From assembly GCF_000469135.2 (NCBI RefSeq), contig NZ_CP048117.1, positions 3,075,501 through 3,139,500 on the forward strand: a DNA stretch of 64,000 nt, written 5' to 3'. How positions within the stretch are numbered: position 1 is the first letter of the stretch; the number at the start of each line of letters is the position of its first letter. The translations under genes were made by a program, and so were the position numbers. Positions 8,188 to 15,788 of the stretch are shown here, in pieces. A model generated the notes under the pieces. The model was not told the origin of the DNA and searched no databases. It saw only the letters and a list, made by a program, of their open reading frames with translations. Origin of the DNA: Bacillus sp. SB49 (GTDB lineage Bacteria; Bacillota; Bacilli; Bacillales; Halobacillaceae).

Positions 8188-8260
8188 GACGCGATGAGGA
8201 GGCTCGCCGGCCGCCCCGCGGAAAGCGTCCCATTCCCCGGAGCCCGACCTCTCCACCCCA
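8188..8260. repeat. palindromic intergenic repeat, right half
   Basis: This is the other half of the stem-loop repeat interrupted at 6768. Its outer arm GTCCCATTCCCC complements GGGGAATGGG on the left side. The block contains GATGAGGAGGCTCGCCGG and GCCCCGCGGAAAGCG. Confidence 0.6.
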
Positions 8261-8372
8261 ACACCCACGTTTTCCATCACGCATATTCCACATTCCGCCT
8301 TTTTACATATCATGCATAAAGAGGCTTCTCGCGGACTCTTGGAATCCATGAAGAAAGGAGCTGCCTACAGCC

Positions 8373-8876
8373 ATGAAAGACCATTCCCATAAGAAAACCG
8401 TCTCGAGCAGTTACCTGCCGAACTTCAACCCTGTCTTCAACCAGAAGAACAGTGTCCATCATAAACGGTTCGTCCAGTTCAACTTCGACAATCAGGCGTT
8501 CTCCGGCCTGCCGATCCTGTTCGAAGAAGACCGGGCGATCTCGAAAGTGTCGCTCCATGCCGGGACGACCGGGAACCCTGTTTCCTTGAACGGGCTCATC
8601 CCCGTCACCAATACATCAGAAGAAGCGTGTGGCATCGTCGTCAGCCTTTACAAAAATTATTTCGATCCTGCAAGCATCGTCTACAGCAACGCGGTCGAAA
8701 TCGCCGGCGGCCGGGAGGGGTTCGCCCAGCCGGTCCCGCTCCTGTACGTCGATACGCTGCAGCCCCGGGAGCGGAACGTCACGTACTATTTGACGATCCG
8801 CAAGCTCGACCAGGACCCTTCACTCGCCATTTTCGGATCGACGACTCTGACGGCGACAGAATACGGCAAATACTGA
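8373..8876 (+). CDS. hypothetical protein, beta-rich
   Basis: A 167-residue protein without a signal peptide or membrane helix. The composition is rich in Val, Asn, Tyr and Thr with alternating hydrophobic residues, suggesting a beta-sandwich. I recognise no family; a spore-surface or exosporium type beta protein is possible but not shown. AAAGGAG lies 13 bases before the ATG, which is longer than usual. It is a single-gene unit with its own terminator downstream. Confidence 0.6.
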   Translation: MKDHSHKKTVSSSYLPNFNPVFNQKNSVHHKRFVQFNFDNQAFSGLPILFEEDRAISKVSLHAGTTGNPVSLNGLIPVTNTSEEACGIVVSLYKNYFDPASIVYSNAVEIAGGREGFAQPVPLLYVDTLQPRERNVTYYLTIRKLDQDPSLAIFGSTTLTATEYGKY

Positions 8877-8880
8877 CTTA

Positions 8881-8926
8881 AAAAGCGAACTTTATTTTTT
8901 AAATAAATAAAAATGTTCGCTTTTTA
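8881..8926 (+). terminator. intrinsic terminator
   Basis: AAAAGCGAAC and GTTCGCTTTT form a ten-base stem around an AT-rich loop, ending in TTTTT, directly after the stop at 8876. Confidence 0.85.
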
Positions 8927-8985
8927 TGGTTGTGGAACGGAAACCTATCTGGTATAGTGAACACCGTAATCAATTCCATAAGGTA

Positions 8986-9054
8986 CTCGTATATTCTCAG
9001 TGATATGGTCTGAGCGTCTCTACCCGGTTCCCATCGAAAGAACCGGACTACGAG
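8986..9054 (+). promoter_or_regulatory. guanine (purine-class) riboswitch aptamer
   Basis: The purine aptamer layout is complete: CTCGTAT opens P1, GATATGG and GTCTCTACC give the conserved junctions, a CCGGTTCC/GGAACCGG-like P3 follows, and GGACTACGAG closes P1. The base that pairs with ligand (position 74 in xpt numbering) reads C in GACTACGAG, which specifies guanine/hypoxanthine rather than adenine. It lies upstream of a secreted nucleosidase gene. Confidence 0.92.
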
Positions 9055-9117
9055 TTGAGAATGTCACGGGTTTCCTGATTGGAACGGCTTTTCCATCCAA
9101 TTGTACATTTTTGACTT

Positions 9118-9168
9118 GGCGTCTGAGACAGCAGCTGATCTGCTGGTCCCGGGCGCTTTTTTTTATGC
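9118..9168 (+). terminator. riboswitch expression-platform terminator
   Basis: GCGTCTGAGACAGCAG pairs imperfectly with CTGCTGGTCCCGGGCGC and is followed by TTTTTTTT, 47 bases before the nucleosidase start. Guanine binding should favour this hairpin. Confidence 0.85.
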
Positions 9169-9210
9169 CGCGGCCCTTATGGAAAACCAAACATCGAAGG
9201 AGAGAGACAG

Positions 9211-10086
9211 ATGAAGAAGACAGCCACAATCCGAACAATCGCACTTTTACTTATCGTATTATCCATGCTTGCCGGCTGTAACACCCAAACCGACACGACG
9301 AAAGCAGAGGCGGAGGAAGCCGATCCGCAGCAGCCGATCCTCATCCAGGGACCGATGCCGATCGAGGCGGAGGAATTCGCCGCTCGTCTGAAGGACGTCG
9401 AAGAGGAAACATCCGGCAGCTTCGTATTTTATAAAGGAACGGTCGATGATTATCCGGTCATCGTCATGAAGACAGGCAAAGGAATGGAAAACACCGCAGC
9501 AGCGACGGCGATCGCCATTGAAAAGTTCGATCCAGCCGCGATCATCAACCAGGGGACATCCGGCGGGCACGATCCGGAGTTGAACGTCTTTGATATCGTC
9601 CTCGGGGAACGAACGGTCAACCTCGGTTCTCTGAAAACGGGCCATTTGGAAGACGAAGAAGGCATCGAGCCGACCGAGTGGATCCCGATGGACCTGCTTG
9701 CCTCCGAAGGAAGTGCGGGCGAGGATGAAGACGCGGAGAAAGTCCGCTATTTCGAAGGGGACGAGGGTCTTCTGAAAGCGGCGAACGCCGTGAAGGATAC
9801 GTATGAAGACGGCAAAGTCGTCGAAGGAACGATCGGATCAGCCGACGTCTGGAACAATGAAGTCGACCGCATCCAGTGGTTCCACGAGAACTTCGGCTCT
9901 TCTGTCGAGGAGATGGAAGGGGCGGCAGCGGCACAGATCGCCGGCGCCTATGATGTACCGTTCCTCGGCATCCGCATCCTTTCCAACAACAAGACGAACG
10001 GTGGAGCGTACAACCCGGACACGGCAGCATCGAACCAGGAGTATGTGTATGAGGTCGTTCAGGAATATATCAAGGAACAGGAATAA
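9211..10086 (+). CDS. secreted nucleoside phosphorylase/nucleosidase-fold lipoprotein
   Basis: A 291-residue protein with a lipobox LAGC (Cys at residue 23), an acidic linker, then a purine nucleoside phosphorylase/MTAN fold. Visible motifs are GPMPIEAEEF (first catalytic Glu region), INQGTSGG, GTIGSADVW, EMEGAAAAQIAG (ribose-binding Met-Glu) and GIRILSNNK. MTA/SAH nucleosidases have Asp in the last motif (SD), which reads adenine N7. Here it is Asn, as in 6-oxopurine phosphorylases. With the guanine riboswitch upstream, I infer an extracytoplasmic guanosine/inosine-cleaving enzyme for purine scavenging. Databases may label it MTA/SAH nucleosidase. Confidence 0.8.
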   Translation: MKKTATIRTIALLLIVLSMLAGCNTQTDTTKAEAEEADPQQPILIQGPMPIEAEEFAARLKDVEEETSGSFVFYKGTVDDYPVIVMKTGKGMENTAAATAIAIEKFDPAAIINQGTSGGHDPELNVFDIVLGERTVNLGSLKTGHLEDEEGIEPTEWIPMDLLASEGSAGEDEDAEKVRYFEGDEGLLKAANAVKDTYEDGKVVEGTIGSADVWNNEVDRIQWFHENFGSSVEEMEGAAAAQIAGAYDVPFLGIRILSNNKTNGGAYNPDTAASNQEYVYEVVQEYIKEQE

Positions 10087-10145
10087 GAAAAAGTCCGGGA
10101 GCACTGAACTGTAACCTATAATTCGGACAGTTTATAAAAAGAACC

Positions 10146-11093
10146 TTAGGCGGCTAGGAGATGATCTCGGTATTGCACCGGGGTCATCTTATTTAAATTC
10201 CACTGATATCTTTTATTATTATATTTTGCTATATACTGGTTAATTTCTTCTTTAAGTTGGCTTAAGCTTTCACATGATTGGTGATCCACCATATCCTTTA
10301 AATGACCAAAGAATGATTCCATAGGTGCATTATCCCAACAGTTACCTTTTCGGGACATGGACTGACGAAGGCCAGCTTCTCTCACTCTAGATTGGAATTT
10401 GGGGTGAGTGTAATGAAACCCTTGATCCGAATGAATCATTGCTTCTGGATGGAAAGATTTTACGGTGTCTTGAAGTTTCTCTAACGTTCGGTAAACAATA
10501 TCCATCCCTAGGGAAGTAGATATATGGTGAGCTACAATTTCCTTTGTTGTACTATCTTTCACGCAAGAAAGATATGCTTTTTGACCTTTCCCAAAATACG
10601 TGTAAGTGATATCAGTCAAAAAGACTTTTCCGGGTTCTAGTTGTGTGAACTCTCGGTTAAGATGGTTTGGGCACGTACGATGCTCTTGAGTGGCTTTCAA
10701 CATTTGTTTGTATGGTTTAGCCTGTCTGATCTTTGCCGAAAGATCAAATTTCTTCATTAATCTTCGAATTTTTTTATGATTCATGATGACCCCATAATCA
10801 TTTTCGAGAATCAACTTAATTTGCAGAGCTCCTACTTTCTCATGGTTTTGTGAGAAGATAACTTGAATAATTTGTATATCCTTTTCGTCTTTCTGATTTT
10901 TCACTTGTCTTTTGGAATCACTATTTATCCACGCATAATATCCACTTCGACTTACTCCTGTGAATTCACATAAATAAGAGACCATACTCCTTAAGGAGTA
11001 ATTATGGATTGTTTCATAAATAAGCTGATAGACTTCTGATGGAGTTATTTTCGTTTCTTCTTCAACGCCTGCCTTTCGAGTTTGTCTAGCTTT
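10146..11093 (-). CDS. IS3-family transposase OrfB
   Basis: The frame opens at the A-AAA-AAG slip site (11090-11096) and an internal ATG lies at 10985. The integrase domain is intact: Asp in VFLTDITYTYF, Asp in MIHSDQGFHY, and Glu in APMESFFGHLK. The HTH_21 part (ENHEKVGALQIKLILENDYG-like) precedes it. The protein of about 315 residues should be made as a -1 frameshift fusion with OrfA. Confidence 0.9.
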   Translation of the reverse strand, partial: KARQTRKAGVEEETKITPSEVYQLIYETIHNYSLRSMVSYLCEFTGVSRSGYYAWINSDSKRQVKNQKDEKDIQIIQVIFSQNHEKVGALQIKLILENDYGVIMNHKKIRRLMKKFDLSAKIRQAKPYKQMLKATQEHRTCPNHLNREFTQLEPGKVFLTDITYTYFGKGQKAYLSCVKDSTTKEIVAHHISTSLGMDIVYRTLEKLQDTVKSFHPEAMIHSDQGFHYTHPKFQSRVREAGLRQSMSRKGNCWDNAPMESFFGHLKDMVDHQSCESLSQLKEEINQYIAKYNNKRYQWNLNKMTPVQYRDHLLAA

Positions 11094-11476
11094 TTTAAAA
11101 AATCATTTTCAGCCTCTAAGTACTTAATACGAGCTTCCGCTTTCTCAAGTTATTCTTCCGCAGACATCTTCTTTGAAGAAGGTCGACCTTTACTTCCTTT
11201 TCCACGACGGTCTCCCTCCAGACCAAGTTCTCCGTACTTTTCAAATGTGTTACGCCAGCGCTTTAAGCATCTTCTGGGTTGATCCTTCCCAATCACTACT
11301 AAATCAAATCCGTGCTCTTCAAATATTTGAGATGGAAAGTTTCCATTCTGATATTCCTGAATTGCAGCTTTCTTAAATAAAGGATGGTATGTGATAGAAC
11401 GTTCCGATACCTTTACGACATTCGGATTGTCCTCTAATTGTTTCATTTCCGTATTTGAATAAAGATGTTTACTCAT
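11045..11476 (-). pseudogene. IS3-family transposase OrfA with internal stop
   Basis: The frame starts at an ATG after GGAG and encodes two helix-turn-helix parts (SITYHPLFKKAAIQEYQNG and a second one with CLKRWRNTFEKYGELGLEG). At 11150-11152 a TAA follows SAEE, then the same frame continues LEKAEARIKYLEAENDFLKK, the usual coiled coil, to a normal stop at 11045. A single CAA to TAA change explains it. Unless the stop is read through, no OrfAB fusion can be made. Confidence 0.85.
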
Positions 11477-11681
11477 AGTCACACTCCGTTCATATATTTA
11501 TTTTGATTATAAACGGGTTTCCTTCCTTGAAACAGAAATAACCCGAATAACGGGGCACTTTTTTATAAGTGTCCATTATTCGGGTTATAGTTCACACATC
11601 CCGGACTTTTTTCCGTCTGATCGAGGAAATTCAATTGTCTACGAGTGCATAAAAAAAGACCTCGATGGGAGTTCGAATTTA

Positions 11682-11885
11682 TCACTTTCTATTCGAACTG
11701 CTGATGAAAAGCTTATCTACTGTGGTGTTCAATACAGAGGCTATGTCAAATGCTAATTGCAAGGTGGGGTCGTATTTATCATTTTCGATGGCATTGATCG
11801 TTTGTCTGGATACTTTACAGAGTTTAGCCAGTTCTTCCTGGGATAACTTAACCGATTTTCTTAATTCTCTAATGTGATTTTGCAT
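11682..11885 (-). CDS. small XRE-family repressor
   Basis: A 67-residue Cro/CI-type helix-turn-helix protein (IRELRKSVKLSQEELAKLCKVSRQTINAIEND) with almost no other domain, the size of YozG-like regulators. Its ATG directly follows the TAA of the membrane protein gene at 11886-12188, so the two are translationally coupled. Palindromic boxes around the operon promoter suggest that it represses its own operon. Confidence 0.9.
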   Translation of the reverse strand: MQNHIRELRKSVKLSQEELAKLCKVSRQTINAIENDKYDPTLQLAFDIASVLNTTVDKLFISSSNRK

Positions 11886-12188
11886 TTAATCACCATATTT
11901 TTTTCTGTAAATTAGTAATGTCACTAAATAAATAACGGAAATGACGGTTAGAAACATTATGGGGGAAATCCCATTACCATTATAAGAAGCATTCCCATCG
12001 ATAGTCAGGTAAAGGGACTGGGCCACTTCTAAAATAAGCACACCTATAACTACAATGAACGCATAGGATTGAGCTTTCGTGTGGATAAACTTCCTTCTTT
12101 CATCACCTCTTTGAAACATTGGTGCAACGAAAATCAAAATTCCGCTGATTAACAATAGGACGGAATACACGATTTTAACATAATCCAT
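11886..12188 (-). CDS. membrane protein paired with XRE regulator
   Basis: A 100-residue protein with three hydrophobic segments (about residues 4-24, 43-63, 73-93). The chosen start has GGAG seven bases upstream; a start 18 codons earlier would use the operator region. Two-gene units of a small membrane protein and a YozG-like XRE regulator are common in Bacilli, where they are thought to respond to cell state. The biochemical role is unknown. Confidence 0.75.
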   Translation of the reverse strand: MDYVKIVYSVLLLISGILIFVAPMFQRGDERRKFIHTKAQSYAFIVVIGVLILEVAQSLYLTIDGNASYNGNGISPIMFLTVISVIYLVTLLIYRKKYGD

Positions 12189-12212
12189 TTCCCAGCTCCC
12201 TCTCTCATTAAA

Positions 12213-12278
12213 ATGTAAAATTCTTTTTACATTTCTTATCATAGCAGTAAATGTAAGAATGTCAAATTCTTTTTACAT
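12213..12278 (-). promoter_or_regulatory. promoter with two XRE-type operators
   Basis: The minus strand has TTGACA (12260-12265), 16 bases, then TATGAT (12238-12243). ATGTAAAATTCTTTTTACAT (12213-12232) is a palindrome, and a near copy lies at 12259-12278, so one box covers -35 and the other lies after -10. A 17-base perfect inverted repeat (12240-12256 with 12273-12289) joins them. This fits autorepression by the small XRE protein. Confidence 0.75.
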
Positions 12279-12345
12279 TTACTGCTATGATTCATCTAAA
12301 AAAAGAGCTAATAAGTTGAGAGGCCATCAAGAAACGGACCTTGTT

Positions 12346-13878
12346 TTATGTGGTTCTGTTTCGTTTATCGGAAAAAATGTTGTGCTTCTTGAAATAGGAA
12401 TCCACAGCGGCGACTTCCTGTTCTGGAAGGGCGAGGGCGACATACCCGTCCGGCCGGATCAGGTAGAGCGCATCCTGCTTGCATCCCTTCTTCTCCATCC
12501 CCGCCTGCCAAGGGAAGGCATGAATCGGCAGGGCATGCTTCTCTGCAAAGGCGGAGAGTGCCGGCTCCGCCTCGCCGTAGATGTGGATCTGCCAGTCGAA
12601 GGATGCGAGCGGGGCGAAATTGTCCCCGGCAGCTGTCTCTATCCAGGGGAGCCTGTCCCCTGCCTCGATTTTTCCGGCTGTGCCTTGACTGATGCTGCTT
12701 TGTTTATAGTTGATCTCTGTCTGGGAAACGATGCGGAACGCTTTTTTCTTTATGCCGGAGAAGCCGAACAGAAGGGGAAGCATATGCGGAAAGAACACGT
12801 TCCGCAAGAAGCTGCCGCGCCTGTTGTCCCCGACGACGTTCTGGAAGACCTTATCCGTTGAGGCGATCAGTTTTCTCGCAAAGGCTATCCGCTCCGTTTC
12901 GTACGTATCGAGAAGTGCGTCGTCTCCCTCGCCTTTCAGGACAGCAGCAAGCTTCCACGATAAATTGACGGCATCGCCGATTCCTGTATTCATCCCCTGG
13001 CCTCCTGCCGGGCTGTGGATATGCCCGGCGTCACCGGCGATGAAGGCACGCCCTTTACGGAATTGCTCACTGACCCGGTGGTGGACGCGGTAGGTGGAGA
13101 ACCAGTGGACGTTAGTCGCTGTGATGCCGACTTTCTCTTCCACGTAGCCGCTCACATCGGCATAAGAAAGGTCTTCCACACCGGTCAACTCGGGCGGCGC
13201 CATTCCGATTACACGGTACGACCCTTCCTCCCGGACAGGCATGAACAGAAGCAGCTTGTTGTCTTCCACGAAGATATTCATACTGCCGGGGACGACATCG
13301 ATATCTGCTTCCACATCCGCAACGAAGAAGAGCTGTTCATACGTGCCGCCGGGAAAGCCCAGCCCGAGCCCCTTCCGGACGGTGCTGTGAGCGCCGTCAC
13401 ATCCGACCAGATAGGAAACAGACGTCCTCTCCTCTTCCCCCTTTTTCTCAAGGCGGGCGTCGATCCGGTCCCCGTGATCCGTGAAGGCCGATAACGATGT
13501 CTCCCATTCCACTTCCACTCCGGCTCGCTGCAGTTCCTTCACCAGAATTTCTTCATGCTCATCCTGAGGAAGGTTGAGAACGTAAGGGAACGGGCTCAAT
13601 CCCTTTCCTAAATCCGGGAATTCCAGCTTCGCCTTCTCTTCTTTCCCTTCCCAGAATCGAAGGGATGACATCGGGAGCCCCCGCTCGACGATCTGCTCGG
13701 CAAGACCGAGCTGCGCGTAATGTTCAAGGATCCGGGCGTGGATGACGAGCGCCCGCGAAGCCTCCCCCGGTCCTTTGTTTTGATCAATGATCCGGAAGGG
13801 AACTCCGAGCTTTACGAGACTATGAGCGAGCGCGAGGCCCGTCGGACCCGCACCTACAATTAGTACCTGAGCTTTCAT
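12346..13878 (-). CDS. FAD-dependent aromatic monooxygenase (TfdB/PheA class)
   Basis: A 510-residue flavoprotein hydroxylase. The N-terminal VLIVGAGPTGLALAHSL is the FAD dinucleotide motif. GCDGAHSTVRKGLGL is the DG motif for FAD and NADPH, and AFIAGDAGHIHSPAGGQGMNTGIGD is the GD motif. The C-terminal thioredoxin-like part (about residues 420-505) is typical of phenol-type hydroxylases. Such enzymes hydroxylate phenols or polyketides with NAD(P)H and O2. It is divergent from a TetR regulator with 175 bases between them, so it is probably an inducible detoxification enzyme. The substrate is unknown. Confidence 0.85.
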   Translation of the reverse strand: MKAQVLIVGAGPTGLALAHSLVKLGVPFRIIDQNKGPGEASRALVIHARILEHYAQLGLAEQIVERGLPMSSLRFWEGKEEKAKLEFPDLGKGLSPFPYVLNLPQDEHEEILVKELQRAGVEVEWETSLSAFTDHGDRIDARLEKKGEEERTSVSYLVGCDGAHSTVRKGLGLGFPGGTYEQLFFVADVEADIDVVPGSMNIFVEDNKLLLFMPVREEGSYRVIGMAPPELTGVEDLSYADVSGYVEEKVGITATNVHWFSTYRVHHRVSEQFRKGRAFIAGDAGHIHSPAGGQGMNTGIGDAVNLSWKLAAVLKGEGDDALLDTYETERIAFARKLIASTDKVFQNVVGDNRRGSFLRNVFFPHMLPLLFGFSGIKKKAFRIVSQTEINYKQSSISQGTAGKIEAGDRLPWIETAAGDNFAPLASFDWQIHIYGEAEPALSAFAEKHALPIHAFPWQAGMEKKGCKQDALYLIRPDGYVALALPEQEVAAVDSYFKKHNIFSDKRNRTT

Positions 13879-13914
13879 CGTGACATCCTCCTCTTTTTGA
13901 TAAGCGAATTAATG

Positions 13915-13925
13915 AACACTGTGTT
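13915..13925. promoter_or_regulatory. possible TetR operator
   Basis: AACACTGTGTT, an 11-base palindrome with a central base, lies between the divergent monooxygenase and TetR genes. Its position fits an operator, but the motif is short. Confidence 0.3.
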
Positions 13926-14053
13926 GATAAACAGCTTCTATCTCCATTATAATAAGCTGGAAGTAGATTACAATGAACAATCCGAGGCACAACTGCCGTA
14001 TAATCAACAGTTTTCCAATGTAGTGTCGATTATATAAAAAAAGGGGGACAAAG

Positions 14054-14662
14054 ATGATGACCCATGACCGACGCGTCATCCGGACGAAGAAGCTGATCCG
14101 GGAAGCACTTGCTGAGCTTATCGGGGAAAAAGGGTTCCATGCCGTCTCCGTAAGGGACATTACGACGAGAGCGGCGATCAACCGGGGTACCTTCTACCTG
14201 CATTATCAGGATAAGTTCGATCTCCTGGAGCAGTGTGAGAAAGAGGTGTTCGAGGAGATCGAAGCGGTGGCGGAGAAAGTGGACCTCCAGGAGATGAAGC
14301 ATTTCCTCGCAACGAATAAACCACTCCCCTTCATCGTATCCCTCTTGGATTATATAAAGGAAAATGCAGCGTTCATGCATGCGGTCCTCGGTCCGAACGG
14401 CGACGTTTCCTTCCAGCTCGCGTTCAAAGATTTCTTGAAGACGAACGTCGGCAGGGAGGTGCTGCAGACCGCAAAGGAGGAAGATCGTCTGGTACCGTAC
14501 GATTACCTGCTCTCCTATCTCGTATCCGCTCATCTCGGGGTGATCCAGGAGTGGCTGGAAACGGGAACGAAGGAATCACCGGAGGAGATCTCGGTCTATA
14601 TCGCCCGGCTGTCGCTGCTCGGCCCATTCCAAGCAGCCGGACTTGCCAAGGGAAGGAAGTAA
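14054..14662 (+). CDS. TetR/AcrR-family regulator
   Basis: A 202-residue regulator. Residues 6-50 form the TetR helix-turn-helix (IREALAELIGEKGFHAVSVRDITTRAAINRGTFYLHY...KFDLLE), followed by a helical ligand domain. It is transcribed away from the FAD monooxygenase, which it probably represses until a phenolic inducer binds. GGGGG is six bases before ATG-ATG. Confidence 0.9.
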   Translation: MMTHDRRVIRTKKLIREALAELIGEKGFHAVSVRDITTRAAINRGTFYLHYQDKFDLLEQCEKEVFEEIEAVAEKVDLQEMKHFLATNKPLPFIVSLLDYIKENAAFMHAVLGPNGDVSFQLAFKDFLKTNVGREVLQTAKEEDRLVPYDYLLSYLVSAHLGVIQEWLETGTKESPEEISVYIARLSLLGPFQAAGLAKGRK

Positions 14663-14687
14663 CAGAGAGCCGGGCTCCCCATACAAA

Positions 14688-14722
14688 AAAAGCCTGCCGA
14701 AGGACATTCTTCGGCAGGCTTT
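14688..14722. terminator. bidirectional terminator
   Basis: AAAGCCTGCCGAAG and CTTCGGCAGGCTTT form a perfect 14-base stem between the convergent TetR and aldo-keto reductase genes. Confidence 0.9.
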
Positions 14723-14727
14723 CCTGT

Positions 14728-15717
14728 TTATTTCGGTAACGGTGCTTTTTCTGAAACGAAGCCTTTCTCCACGAGCTCTTCCCAGAACGCTTGAGGGATC
14801 TCCTTCTGGATCATGGCGATATCCTCTTTGATCCGGTCCGGACGCGTCGAGCCCGGAATGACGGACTTCACAGCAGGGTGCGCCGTCGAGAACTGGAGCG
14901 CAGCTGCTTTCAGCGGGACGCCGTGCTTGTCGCCGATCTCCTTCAGCTGATTAACGCGGCCGATGATGTCGGCTCCCGCCTTCTCGTAGTTGAAGTGATC
15001 GCCGCCGAGCAGCACACCGGAGTTGTACGGTCCACCGACGACGATGCCGACGCCGTTTTCCTCCGCGGTCTTCATCATGCGCTCGAGGGCGCGGTCGTGC
15101 TGCAGCAGCGTGTACTGGGTCGCAGACAGACATAAGTCCGGCTTGTTTTCCTTCAGCTCCATCGCAATCTCGATCGGTTCGGTCGTGTTCACGCCGAGAC
15201 CCCACGAGCGGATGACGCCCTGTTCCCGGAGTTCAGACAAGACACGGAACGCACCGGTCCGCGCCTCTTCGAACTTCGCAATCCAGTCGTCGCCGTGGAA
15301 ATCCGGAGAGACGTCATGGACGAACACGAAGTCGAGGCGGTCGGTCTTCAGACGATCGAGGCTCTGTTCGATCGAGCGCCGTGTCGCATCAGCCGAGTAA
15401 TCGGTCACGACTTTATTGTTACGGGCGTACTGGAACAAGCCTTCCTTGTCCTCTTCTTCTTCCTCCAGCACGTACCGGCCGACCTTCGTACTGATCAAAT
15501 AATCGTCGCGGTCATACTTGGACAGCACCTCGCCGAGACGCATCTCCGCAAGGCCTGCGCCGTAAAACGGTGCCGTATCGAAATAACGGACACCCTCATC
15601 CCAGGCGGTTTGGATCGTTTCTCTCGCTTCTTCCTCGGACACTTCGCGGAACATGTTCCCGAGCGGAGCCGTTCCGAGTCCGACTTTATGCTTTAACGCA
15701 TGTTCGAATGTTTTCAT
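14728..15717 (-). CDS. aldo/keto reductase
   Basis: A 329-residue AKR-fold enzyme; the start has AAGGAGG ten bases upstream. The barrel begins VGLGTAPLGNMF, the catalytic Asp and Tyr appear in YFDTAPFYGAGLAE, the Lys in ISTKVGR, and the His in VFVHDVSPD. LGLGVNTTEP-type and VIPGSTRPDRIKED segments bind the NADP phosphate. It resembles D-threo-aldose/L-fucose dehydrogenases or pyridoxal-type AKRs. The substrate is not defined by the sequence. It lies 71 bases after the FabH gene in the same direction. Confidence 0.88.
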   Translation of the reverse strand: MKTFEHALKHKVGLGTAPLGNMFREVSEEEARETIQTAWDEGVRYFDTAPFYGAGLAEMRLGEVLSKYDRDDYLISTKVGRYVLEEEEEDKEGLFQYARNNKVVTDYSADATRRSIEQSLDRLKTDRLDFVFVHDVSPDFHGDDWIAKFEEARTGAFRVLSELREQGVIRSWGLGVNTTEPIEIAMELKENKPDLCLSATQYTLLQHDRALERMMKTAEENGVGIVVGGPYNSGVLLGGDHFNYEKAGADIIGRVNQLKEIGDKHGVPLKAAALQFSTAHPAVKSVIPGSTRPDRIKEDIAMIQKEIPQAFWEELVEKGFVSEKAPLPK

Positions 15718-15788
15718 CTTTCCAGATCCTCCTTTTTGCATTGCTTAAAGGTATATATCCGGAATGAGGAAAAGGGAAACACGAACAC

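Larger units (their letters stand above)
10105..11594 (-). mobile_element. IS3-family insertion sequence, 1490 bp, probably defective
   Basis: Ends match as inverted repeats: the left begins TGAACTGTAACCTATAATTC and the right read inward begins TGAACTATAACCCGAATAAT, both continuing GGACA. A three-base duplication CAC flanks it (10102-10104, 11595-11597). Genes run on the minus strand. orfA carries an in-frame stop, so autonomous movement is doubtful. It differs from the element at 6769-8187. Confidence 0.93.
10088..11614 (+). terminator. terminator of the nucleosidase gene, split by an insertion sequence
   Basis: AAAAAGTCCGGGA at 10088-10100 and TCCCGGACTTTTTT at 11599-11612 are the two arms of an ordinary terminator stem. 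The IS at 10105-11594, with CAC target duplication, lies exactly in the loop. Confidence 0.8.

Noticed and set aside
8986..9054. Adenine riboswitch
   Set aside because: The ligand-pairing base is C, not U, in the 3' junction, so guanine is expected.
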